Source: Alphaproteobacteria bacterium (GTDB lineage: Bacteria > Pseudomonadota > Alphaproteobacteria > Reyranellales > Reyranellaceae). Taken from it: 5,672 bases of DNA. Positions 1 through 5,561 of the stretch are shown piece after piece; the stretch's first letter is position 1, and each line of letters starts with the position of its first letter. Location: the NCBI GenBank assembly GCA_005884705.1, contig VBAF01000057.1, positions 1 to 5,672 on the forward strand. The letters are read 5' to 3'. Below the pieces are notes generated by a model. The model saw only the letters and a list, made by a program, of their open reading frames with translations, had not been told where the DNA came from and made no database searches. The position numbers and the translations under genes were made by a program.

Positions 1-701
1 AAGCGGCACTGGAACTCCGGCGTCTCGATGTGGCGGTAGAGCATCTCGAGCAGCGCGTCGCTCTCGTTCTTCCTGAGCTGCGGGATGCGCAGCGTGAAGC
101 CGCGATTGACGTAGAGGCCCTGGCGGCCGGTCACCGGATGGGTGCGCACCACCGGATGCTCCGCGTTGGGGAACTTCATCTCCTGCCGGTCGGTCGCCTT
201 GACCCGGTAGTAGTGCGCCTTGGAGCTGTCGTGCAGCGCGGTCAGGCCCTGCAGCATCTTCTTGATCGGCTCGGAGAGCGTCTCGTAGGCACGGTACGTG
301 TTGGCGAACAGCGTGTCGCCGCCGCCGTCCGGCGGCACCTCGGTGAGATAGAGGATCGAGCCCATCGGCGGCTCGGCGTCGCACGAAACGTCGGAGTGCC
401 ATTCCTCGCCGGCGACGCGCTTGGACTTCTCGTCGGCCTTGATCACCAGGATCTCGGGATGATCGGCGATCTCGATCGGCGCGTTGGGATGGACGTGCAA
501 CGGCCCGAAGCGGCGGCCGAAATCCTTGTGCTGGTCGATCGACATCTTCTGGTCGCGGAAGAAGATAACCAGGTTGTCCATCAGCGCGTCGTGCACTTCC
601 TGGAACTGCTGGTTGCCGAGCGGCTTGCCGAGATCGACGCCGAAGATCTCCGCGCCGATCACCGGCGTCAGCTTGCGCACTTCGATGGTCTGGTAGCTCA
701 T
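1..701 (-). CDS. TauD/TfdA-family Fe(II)/2-oxoglutarate-dependent dioxygenase, C-terminus cut by window edge
   Basis: Reading leftwards from the ATG at 699-701 gives 233 uninterrupted codons to the left edge, beginning MSYQTIEVRKLTPVIGAEI, a typical TauD/TfdA N-terminus. The segment EEWHSDVSCDAEPP (residues 99-112) carries the HxD iron-binding pair (H102, D104). It is followed by GGGDTLFANTYRAYE (127-140), which matches the TauD segment whose threonine contacts 2-oxoglutarate. HPVVRTHPVTGR and LYVNRGFT (182-203) are also family signatures. The family usually has about 280-300 residues, so about 50-60 are missing, including the expected distal iron-ligand histidine and the 2-oxoglutarate-binding arginine. 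Enzymes of this family couple oxidative decarboxylation of 2-oxoglutarate to hydroxylation of a small substrate such as taurine, alkyl sulfates or aryloxyacetates, in the cytoplasm. The substrate here cannot be told. The start is supported by GGAGG on the minus strand (plus positions 710-714), 8 bases before the ATG. The gene is divergent from the IclR regulator, a plausible controller. Confidence 0.93.
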   Translation of the reverse strand, partial: MSYQTIEVRKLTPVIGAEIFGVDLGKPLGNQQFQEVHDALMDNLVIFFRDQKMSIDQHKDFGRRFGPLHVHPNAPIEIADHPEILVIKADEKSKRVAGEEWHSDVSCDAEPPMGSILYLTEVPPDGGGDTLFANTYRAYETLSEPIKKMLQGLTALHDSSKAHYYRVKATDRQEMKFPNAEHPVVRTHPVTGRQGLYVNRGFTLRIPQLRKNESDALLEMLYRHIETPEFQCR

Positions 702-709
702 GGGCTTTT

Positions 710-714
710 CCTCC
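710..714 (-). promoter_or_regulatory. Shine-Dalgarno site of the TauD-like dioxygenase
   Basis: The plus-strand CCTCC reads GGAGG on the minus strand, 8 bases upstream of the ATG at 699-701. This is a strong ribosome binding site and fixes the dioxygenase start. Confidence 0.75.
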
Positions 715-750
715 GTTGCGCGCAGCATAGGCCCGCCGGCCGCCGCCACC

Positions 751-782
751 CGGACAAAGTCGACAAAGTCCGTATTGCGGAC
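751..782. promoter_or_regulatory. Operator-like repeat cluster in the divergent dioxygenase/IclR intergenic
   Basis: Within the 93-bp divergent spacer, GACAAAGTC occurs twice in perfect tandem (753-761 and 762-770). The same block is a dyad centred at 761.5: CGGAC (751-755) pairs with GTCCG (768-772) and GTCGAC (759-764) is self-complementary, so 16 of 22 positions are symmetric. A further half-site, CGGAC (778-782), makes a second dyad, GTCCG-TATTG-CGGAC (768-782). The cluster ends 12 bp before the regulator's GTG and lies 50-81 bp upstream of the dioxygenase ATG. IclR-family proteins commonly bind short palindromes in such divergent regions and repress themselves, so this is the natural candidate site for the adjacent regulator. 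That assignment is inference. A TATGCT on the minus strand (plus 724-729) could be a -10 element for the dioxygenase, but I see no well-spaced -35 partner. Confidence 0.55.
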
Positions 783-794
783 TAGCGTTGGCGC

Positions 795-1547
795 GTGACG
801 TCCGTCATAGAACCCGTCCGCCGCAGCTTCGCGGTGCTGGAGGCGCTCAGCCACCGGCGCAGCTCGACCGTCAGCGTGCTCGTCGGCGAGACCGGCCTGC
901 CGCGGCCCACCGTGGTGCGCCTGCTGCAGACGCTGATCGCGCTGGGCTATGCGGCGCGCGTCTCGCGAGCGCAGGGCTATCGGTTGACCGATCGCGTGCT
1001 CGGCCTCGCCGAGTCGATCCGTTTCATCGACCACCTGGTCGATGCCGCGATGCCGCATATGCGGCGCTTCACCGAGGAGCACGGCTGGCCGCTCTACCTC
1101 GCGACCTTGAGCCAGGGCGCCATTATCATCCGCCATTCGACCGCGCCCGAGAGCCCGATGGCGTTCGAGGGGGCGGGGCTCAACGCACGCCGGCCGGTGC
1201 TGATCAGCGCGCTCGGTCGCGCTTGGCTCGCCTTCTGCCCGGAAGACGAGCGCCGCACCATCCTGCGCGACATCGGCGGCCTGTCGCGCCGGCAGGAGGC
1301 GGCGCTCGATCAGGTGCTGGAGCGGGTGCGACGCGACGGCGTGGCCTTCACCCAGCCGCCGCGGCCGACCCGGCTGCAGGGCATGGCCGTCGCAATCCGT
1401 CGCGGGGCCCGCGTGCTCGGCAGCCTGTCGATGCGTTTCCCGCGCTCGGCGATGAACGAGGTCGAGGTGGCGCTGCGTTTCGGGAAGCGGCTGCAGGCGC
1501 TGGCGCGCGCGATTGCCACCGATGTCGCCCGCGTTCGGCCAGGCTGA
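795..1547 (+). CDS. IclR-family transcriptional regulator, MhpR-like
   Basis: This 250-residue protein has the normal IclR-family length and two-domain layout. Residues about 6-68 are the N-terminal winged helix-turn-helix, with recognition-helix region GLPRPTVVRLLQTL (34-47) and the wing GYAARVSRAQGYRLT (51-65). Residues about 80-247 are the effector-binding domain, with RRPVLISALGRAWLAFCPEDER (132-153) and GMAVAIRRGARVLGSLSMRF (196-215), both family hallmarks. The LAFCPE segment and the SAM motif near residue 218 resemble E. coli MhpR, the regulator of 3-(hydroxyphenyl)propionate catabolism, so a carboxylic-acid effector is plausible but unproven. The start is the GTG at 795: an in-frame TAG at 783-785 leaves no earlier start codon. 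No clear Shine-Dalgarno precedes it. The gene is divergent from the dioxygenase and 31 bp upstream of acuI, so it may control both, probably through the repeats just upstream. Confidence 0.93.
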   Translation: MTSVIEPVRRSFAVLEALSHRRSSTVSVLVGETGLPRPTVVRLLQTLIALGYAARVSRAQGYRLTDRVLGLAESIRFIDHLVDAAMPHMRRFTEEHGWPLYLATLSQGAIIIRHSTAPESPMAFEGAGLNARRPVLISALGRAWLAFCPEDERRTILRDIGGLSRRQEAALDQVLERVRRDGVAFTQPPRPTRLQGMAVAIRRGARVLGSLSMRFPRSAMNEVEVALRFGKRLQALARAIATDVARVRPG

Positions 1548-1567
1548 TACAACGCCGTCTGTCATCG

Positions 1568-1573
1568 AAGGAG
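1568..1573 (+). promoter_or_regulatory. Shine-Dalgarno site that decides the acuI start
   Basis: AAGGAG lies 5 bases before the ATG at 1579. It selects that codon over the in-frame upstream ATG at 1513, which would add 22 residues unlike the family, overlap the IclR gene and lack a comparable site. Confidence 0.75.
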
Positions 1574-1578
1574 ATCTC

Positions 1579-2571
1579 ATGCCATTCCGCGCGCTGGTGC
1601 TGACGCAAGGAGCCGACCGCAAGGTAAGTGGTGCGATCGAGAGCCTGGACGACAGCAGGCTTCCCGCCGGCGACGTCACCGTCGCCGTCGAATACTCGAC
1701 CCTGAACTACAAGGACGGGCTGATCCTCACTTCGGGCGGCGGGCTGGTGAGGACCTGGCCGCATGTCGGCGGCATCGATTTCGCGGGCACGGTCGAGGCG
1801 TCGGACAATCCCGCCTTCAAGCCGGGCGACAAGGTGGTGCTGAACGGCTGGCGGGTCGGCGAGCTGCATTGGGGCGGCTATGCCACCCGGGCGCGGGTCA
1901 AGGGCGACTGGCTGGTCAAGTTGCCGGCCACGATCTCGACCAAGCGGGCGATGGCGATCGGAACGGCGGGCTACACCTCGATGCTGTGCGTGATGGCGCT
2001 GCAGAAGCACGGCGTGGGTCCGGCATCGGGCGAGGTGCTGGTGACCGGCGCGGCGGGTGGCGTCGGCTCGGTCGCGGTCGCGATCCTGGCCCGGCTCGGC
2101 TACCAGGTCGTCGCCGCTACCGGCCGGCCGCAGGAGGGCGAGTACCTGAAGTCGCTCGGTGCGGCGACCATCCTCGAGCGCAAGGAACTCAGCGAGGCGC
2201 CGGACCGGCCGCTCTCGTCGGAGCGCTATGCCGGCGTGATCGACACCGTGTCCGGCGTGATGCTGGCCCGTGCGCTCGCCCAGGTGAAATACGGCGGTGC
2301 CGCCGCGGTCTGCGGCCTTGCCGGCGGGCCTGCGTTCCCCGGCTCCATCCTCCCGTTCATCCTGCGCGGCGTCAGCATGTACGGCATCGACTCGGTGATG
2401 CTGCCCAAGGCGCCGCGCGAGGAGGCGTGGCGCCGACTCGGCAGCGACCTGCCGCTCGACAAGCTCGACAGCACGGTAAGCGAGGCGGGGCTCGGCGATC
2501 TCATGGGTCTGGGCCCAAAAATCCTCAAGGGAGAAATACGCGGCCGCGTGGTCGTCGACGTGAACAAATGA
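1579..2571 (+). CDS. acuI: Acrylyl-CoA reductase (NADPH), AcuI/YhdH-type MDR oxidoreductase
   Basis: This 330-residue protein has the length of E. coli YhdH (AcuI) and resembles it throughout. It belongs to the medium-chain dehydrogenase/reductase superfamily, zinc-free acrylyl-CoA reductase branch. The GroES-like N-terminal domain contains STLNYKDGL (40-48) and GGIDFAGTVE (64-73), followed by GWRVGELHWGG (90-100) and ARVKGDWLVKLP (105-116), all characteristic of the branch. The Rossmann domain has the nucleotide-binding VTGAAGGVGSVAV (155-167), then EYLKSLGA (188-195), CGLAGG and the late YGIDSVM segment. Known members reduce acryloyl-CoA to propionyl-CoA with NADPH, which detoxifies acryloyl-CoA and serves 3-hydroxypropionate and DMSP/acrylate assimilation in the cytoplasm. 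It follows the IclR gene by 31 bp on the same strand and may share its transcript. The downstream omega-amino acid aminotransferase also belongs to C3 metabolism. Family assignment is firm; physiological substrate is inferred. Confidence 0.92.
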   Translation: MPFRALVLTQGADRKVSGAIESLDDSRLPAGDVTVAVEYSTLNYKDGLILTSGGGLVRTWPHVGGIDFAGTVEASDNPAFKPGDKVVLNGWRVGELHWGGYATRARVKGDWLVKLPATISTKRAMAIGTAGYTSMLCVMALQKHGVGPASGEVLVTGAAGGVGSVAVAILARLGYQVVAATGRPQEGEYLKSLGAATILERKELSEAPDRPLSSERYAGVIDTVSGVMLARALAQVKYGGAAAVCGLAGGPAFPGSILPFILRGVSMYGIDSVMLPKAPREEAWRRLGSDLPLDKLDSTVSEAGLGDLMGLGPKILKGEIRGRVVVDVNK

Positions 2572-2590
2572 TAGGAATTACCGGAATATT

Positions 2591-2628
2591 GTCATCCCGA
2601 GTGACAGCCTCGCCACGCTCGGGATGAC
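2591..2628. repeat. REP-like palindrome: 11-bp perfect inverted repeat with 16-base loop
   Basis: GTCATCCCGAG (2591-2601) is the exact reverse complement of CTCGGGATGAC (2618-2628), separated by 16 bases. It fills most of the 82-bp spacer between acuI and the aminotransferase. Palindromes with GTCATCCCGAG-type arms recur between genes of many alphaproteobacterial genomes, so a dispersed extragenic palindrome is the first reading. The structure could also stall transcription or protect mRNA ends after acuI, but no T-run follows the right arm, so a classical intrinsic terminator is not supported. The right arm contains an ATG at 2624 in frame with the next gene, which is not its likely start. 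Confidence 0.7.
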
Positions 2629-2642
2629 AGCTCGCTCCAGCC

Positions 2643-2647
2643 AAGGA
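2643..2647 (+). promoter_or_regulatory. Shine-Dalgarno site that decides the aminotransferase start
   Basis: AAGGA lies 6 bases before the ATG at 2654. The alternative in-frame ATG at 2624 sits inside the palindrome arm and would add ten residues of repeat-derived sequence with no ribosome binding site. Confidence 0.65.
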
Positions 2648-2653
2648 TTTCCC

Positions 2654-3979
2654 ATGACCCCGCCGAAATCAGTGCCCGTCGCCAACAACATGGACGCCTT
2701 CCTGATGCCGTTCACGGCGAACCGGCAGTTCAAGGCGAACCCGCGGCTGCTCGCCCGGGCCAAGGGCGTGCACTATTGGACGCCGGAGGGCCGCAAGGTG
2801 ATCGACGGCACCGCCGGCCTGTGGTGCGTCAATGCGGGGCACGGCCGCGAGGAGATCAAGGCGGCGATCGCCCAGCAGCTCGAGGAGATGGACTACGCGC
2901 CGTCGTTCCAGATGGGCCATCCGAAGTCCTTCGAGCTCGCGGCGCGCCATGCCGCGATGCTGCCGGGCGACCTCAACCATGCCTTCTACTGCAACTCGGG
3001 CTCGGAGGCGGTGGACAGCGCGCTCAAGATCGCGCTCGCCTATCACCGTGCCAACGGCCAGGGCACGCGCACCCGCTTCGTCGGCCGCGAGCGCGGCTAT
3101 CACGGCGTCGGCTTCGGCGGCATCTCGGTCGGCGGCATGGTCAACAATCGCAAGTGGTTCGGCGCGCTGCTGCCGGGCGTCGATCACCTGCCGCACACCC
3201 ATCTGCCGCAGAACGCCTTCTCCAAGGGCGAGCCAGAGCACGGCGTGCATCTGGCCGATGCGTTGGAGGGCATCGTCGGCCTGCACGACGCCTCCAACAT
3301 CGCCGCCGTCATCGTTGAGCCGTGCGCCGGCTCGACCGGCTTCCTGCCGCCGCCCAAGGGCTACCTCAAGCGCCTGCGCGAGATCTGCGACAAGCACGGC
3401 ATCCTGCTGATCTTCGACGAGGTCATCACCGGCTTCGGCCGCCTCGGCACCGGCTTCGCCGCCGAGAAGTTCGGCGTCATCCCCGACCTGATGACCGTCG
3501 CCAAGGGCATCTCCAACGCCACCGTGCCGATGGGCGGCGTGTTCGTGCGCAAGCACGTGTTCGACGGCCTGATGCAGGGCCCGGAGAACGCGGTCGACCT
3601 GTTCCACGGCTACACCTACTCCGCCCATCCGCTGGCCTGCGCGGCGGCCTCGGCCGTGCTCGACATCTACAAGGACGAGGCGCTGTTCCAGCGTGCCGGC
3701 GAGCTTTCCTCCTACTGGGAGGAGGGCGTGCACTCGCTCAAGGGCCTGCCCAACGTCACCGACATCCGCAACCTCGGCCTTGCCTGCGGCATCGATCTCG
3801 CGCCCGAGGGCGCGGTCGGCACGCGCGGCTACAAGGCGTTCGTGAAGGCCTTCGATATTGGCCTGATGATGCGCCAGTCAGGCGATGCGCTCGCCATGTC
3901 GCCGCCGCTGGTCATCGAGAAGGGCCAGATCGACGAGATCATCGAGATCACGGGCAAGGCGATCAGGGCGGTGGCCTAA
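2654..3979 (+). CDS. bauA: Class III omega-amino acid (beta-alanine):pyruvate aminotransferase
   Basis: This 441-residue protein has the usual length for fold-type I, class III PLP-dependent aminotransferases. It looks closest to the omega-amino acid:pyruvate group (Pseudomonas BauA type, EC 2.6.1.18). Visible signatures are the N-terminal MPFTANRQF (18-26), GTAGLWCVNAGHGR (52-65), the phosphate-binding NSGSEAVDSALK (114-125), ERGYHG (146-151) and DHLPHTHLPQNAFSKG (177-192). These are followed by the PLP-contacting aspartate D255 in IFDEVITGFGR, the Schiff-base lysine K284 in VAKG, and HGYTYSAHP (318-326) with the cofactor-phosphate threonine T321. R407 in MMRQSGD aligns with the arginine that binds the substrate carboxylate in omega-transaminases. 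The expected reaction is beta-alanine + pyruvate to malonate semialdehyde + alanine, in the cytoplasm. GABA, taurine or another omega-amine is also possible, and the symbol rests on remembered similarity to BauA. Its proximity to acuI suggests C3 acid metabolism. The stop is 9 bp before the next gene's original start. Confidence 0.9.
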   Translation: MTPPKSVPVANNMDAFLMPFTANRQFKANPRLLARAKGVHYWTPEGRKVIDGTAGLWCVNAGHGREEIKAAIAQQLEEMDYAPSFQMGHPKSFELAARHAAMLPGDLNHAFYCNSGSEAVDSALKIALAYHRANGQGTRTRFVGRERGYHGVGFGGISVGGMVNNRKWFGALLPGVDHLPHTHLPQNAFSKGEPEHGVHLADALEGIVGLHDASNIAAVIVEPCAGSTGFLPPPKGYLKRLREICDKHGILLIFDEVITGFGRLGTGFAAEKFGVIPDLMTVAKGISNATVPMGGVFVRKHVFDGLMQGPENAVDLFHGYTYSAHPLACAAASAVLDIYKDEALFQRAGELSSYWEEGVHSLKGLPNVTDIRNLGLACGIDLAPEGAVGTRGYKAFVKAFDIGLMMRQSGDALAMSPPLVIEKGQIDEIIEITGKAIRAVA

Positions 3980-3988
3980 GCGGAGACG

Positions 3989-4100
3989 GTGTCTCCTCCT
4001 CCCAGCGATCTCGCCTGGTTCTGGGGCGAACTGGCTGCGCTGGCGCACATCGCCATCGCGGCGGGCGTCACCGTCCACGTCCTTCTGAACAAGCGCAACC
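3989..4100 (+). pseudogene. cls: Frame-displaced N-terminal piece of the cardiolipin synthase gene
   Basis: The only start in this frame after the aminotransferase stop is the GTG at 3989, preceded by GGAG (3982-3985) at a short 3-base spacing. It reads MSPPPSDLAWFWGELAALAH, then a hydrophobic stretch to HVLLNKRN (residue 37). That is the first membrane helix and following loop of ClsA-type cardiolipin synthases. From about 4100 the protein similarity continues in the next frame (PISWMGIAWLSPFIGG), whereas this frame runs on as unrelated sequence to a stop at 4178-4180. Adding one C to the CC at 4099-4100 restores KRNPIS and a continuous 470-residue protein. So this is the displaced 5' part of the gene that follows, owing to a real one-base deletion or a sequencing/assembly error. 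Confidence 0.8.
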
Positions 4101-4110
4101 GATCTCCTGG

Positions 4111-5400
4111 ATGGGGATCGCCTGGCTGTCGCCGTTCATCGGCGGCGTGCTGTACTACGCGCTGGGCGTCAATCGCGTGAAGCGGCGCGCGCTGCGCCTG
4201 CGGCGCGAGCGCAGCCACATGTTCCTGGTCGACGAGGTGGCGCCCAACGCGCCCGACGCCGGGCCGCTGACGCCGCTCGAGTACGCGATCGGCCGGCTCA
4301 CCGGCCTCTCGGCCGAGGCGGGCAACAAGGTCAGCCAGATGCGCAACGGCGACGAAACCTATCCCGCCATGCTCGCGGCGATCGACGGCGCGCAGAAGAG
4401 CATCGGCCTGGCGAGCTACATCTTCCGCGACGACGAGGCGGGCCTGCCGTTCATCCAGGCGCTGATCCGCGCCCAGCGCCGCGGCGTGCAGGTCCGGGTG
4501 CTGATCGACGGCATCGGCGGCGGCTATTTCTGGTCGGGTACCTACCAGCGCCTGCGCGAGGCCGGCGTGCCGGTCGACCGCTTCCTGCATTCCTACGTGC
4601 CGTGGAAGACGCCGTTCCTCAACCTGCGCAACCATCGCAAGCTCCTGGTGGTCGATGGCCGCACCGCCTTCACCGGCGGCATCAATATCGGCCGCGAGAA
4701 CCTGCTGGCGGCGCATCCGCCGCATCCGGTGCGCGACACCCATTTCCGCGTCGAAGGCCCGGTGGTCGAGCAGCTCACCGAGGCCTTCGCCGACGACTGG
4801 CTCTACGAGACCGGCGAGAAGTTGCTGGACGATGGCTGGTTCCCCGAGCTCGAGCCGGTCGGCGCCGCCGTGGCGCGCGTGATCACCTCGGGGCCGGACG
4901 AGGACATGGAGCAGATCGAGTTCGCGGTCCTGCATGCCATCGCCTGCGCCCGCCGCTCGATCCGCGTCGTCACGCCGTACTTCCTGCCGCCCGACGCGCT
5001 GACGATGGCCTTGGGCCTCGCCGCCATGCGCGGCATCGCCGTCGACATCCTGGTGCCCGAGCACTCCAACCATCGCATCCTCGACTGGGCGCGGCGGGTG
5101 GCGCTGCGCAATCTGCTCGAGGCCGGCTGCCGGGTCTGGCTGCTGCCGCCGCCGTTCGATCATTCCAAGCTGATGACGATCGACGACGCCTGGTCGCTGA
5201 TCGGCAGCGCCAATTGGGACACCCGCAGCTTCCGGCTGAACTTCGAGCTCAACGTCGAGATCCAGGACGAAGCCTTCGCCCGCGCGCTCACCGGCGCGCT
5301 GCCGGCGGGACGGCTGCTCACCCTGGCCGAGATGGGGCGCGATCGGTTGCCGCTCAAGCTCCGCAACAACGCCGCGCGCCTGCTGCAGCCCTACCTCTGA
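4111..5400 (+). CDS. cls: Cardiolipin synthase, phospholipase D superfamily; 5' end frameshifted
   Basis: As read, the frame encodes 429 residues from the ATG at 4111; with the upstream piece rejoined it would be 470, close to the usual ClsA length. Numbering by the rejoined protein, residues about 42-60 form the second membrane segment (MGIAWLSPFIGGVLYYALGV), followed by a basic stretch. The first PLD domain has the HKD motif NHRKLLVVD (H216, K218, D223) with TAFTGGINIG after it. The second has HSKLMTID (H392, K394, D399) followed by GSANWDTRS and FELNVEI. Two HKD motifs together form one active site that condenses phospholipid head groups through a phosphohistidine, making cardiolipin at the inner membrane. 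Starting at 4111 would leave one membrane helix and no visible Shine-Dalgarno, so the natural start is more likely the GTG at 3989. The catalytic part is intact. The gene probably shares a transcript with the aminotransferase. Confidence 0.9.
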   Translation: MGIAWLSPFIGGVLYYALGVNRVKRRALRLRRERSHMFLVDEVAPNAPDAGPLTPLEYAIGRLTGLSAEAGNKVSQMRNGDETYPAMLAAIDGAQKSIGLASYIFRDDEAGLPFIQALIRAQRRGVQVRVLIDGIGGGYFWSGTYQRLREAGVPVDRFLHSYVPWKTPFLNLRNHRKLLVVDGRTAFTGGINIGRENLLAAHPPHPVRDTHFRVEGPVVEQLTEAFADDWLYETGEKLLDDGWFPELEPVGAAVARVITSGPDEDMEQIEFAVLHAIACARRSIRVVTPYFLPPDALTMALGLAAMRGIAVDILVPEHSNHRILDWARRVALRNLLEAGCRVWLLPPPFDHSKLMTIDDAWSLIGSANWDTRSFRLNFELNVEIQDEAFARALTGALPAGRLLTLAEMGRDRLPLKLRNNAARLLQPYL

Positions 5401-5440
5401 AGCTTCAACTCGCCCGCAATCCAATAGCTATAATTGCCAA

Positions 5441-5459
5441 AATTCGCCGGCCTCGAATT
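5441..5459. repeat. Small inverted repeat in the convergent intergenic
   Basis: AATTCG (5441-5446) pairs with CGAATT (5454-5459) across a 7-base GC-rich loop, 40 bp after the cardiolipin synthase stop, in a locally AT-rich stretch. It might help end transcription from either side. The stem is short and no proper T-run follows it on the plus strand, so I do not call it a terminator. Confidence 0.3.
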
Positions 5460-5525
5460 ACAGCATTTATGGCTAATCGCTAAAGCCTTCTCCCCGAAGC
5501 GCCGCCCGTTTTGGTCAGCTCGGGA

Positions 5526-5561
5526 AAAACGGCGAAAACGGCGAAAACCGCCAAAACTGCT
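5526..5561. repeat. Degenerate 9-bp tandem repeat, four units
   Basis: Four consecutive 9-mers occur: AAAACGGCG (5526), AAAACGGCG (5535), AAAACCGCC (5544) and AAAACTGCT (5553). The first two are identical. On the minus strand they lie directly behind the stop of the partial gene at the right edge and read as alternating GC blocks and TTTT runs (for example GGCGGTTTTCGCC then GTTTT), so they might act as a weak terminator for that gene. CCGTTTT (5506-5512) can also pair with AAAACGG (5526-5532). Confidence 0.5.

Noticed and set aside
30..785. Plus-strand open frame opposite the TauD-like gene (251 codons)
   Set aside because: The minus-strand reading has the HxD motif, family-wide similarity and a strong ribosome binding site; the plus-strand product has none.
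1513..1578. Earlier ATG start for acuI
   Set aside because: It would overlap the end of the IclR gene and add residues not found in YhdH/AcuI proteins; AAGGAG sits directly before the ATG at 1579.
2591..2628. Intrinsic terminator after acuI
   Set aside because: The stem is perfect, but the loop is 16 bases and no T-run follows on either strand, so a REP-like palindrome is a better description.
2669..3733. Minus-strand open frame opposite the aminotransferase (354 codons)
   Set aside because: It is a low-complexity antisense shadow with no domain; the plus strand carries the full set of aminotransferase motifs.
4097..4104. Programmed ribosomal frameshift in the cardiolipin synthase gene
   Set aside because: The site (AACCGATC) is not a slippery heptamer and no stimulatory element is evident; a one-base deletion or sequencing error is simpler.
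3322..4110. Extension of the cardiolipin synthase frame upstream through the aminotransferase gene
   Set aside because: That part is arginine-rich out-of-frame translation of the aminotransferase. The frame is simply open by GC bias, and the true upstream sequence of the synthase lies in another frame from 3989.
3976..5424. Long open frame on the minus strand opposite the cardiolipin synthase (482 codons)
   Set aside because: It is antisense to a gene with two clear HKD motifs. Its translation is rich in R, A, G, H, D and Q with no recognisable domain, as expected from third-position GC bias.
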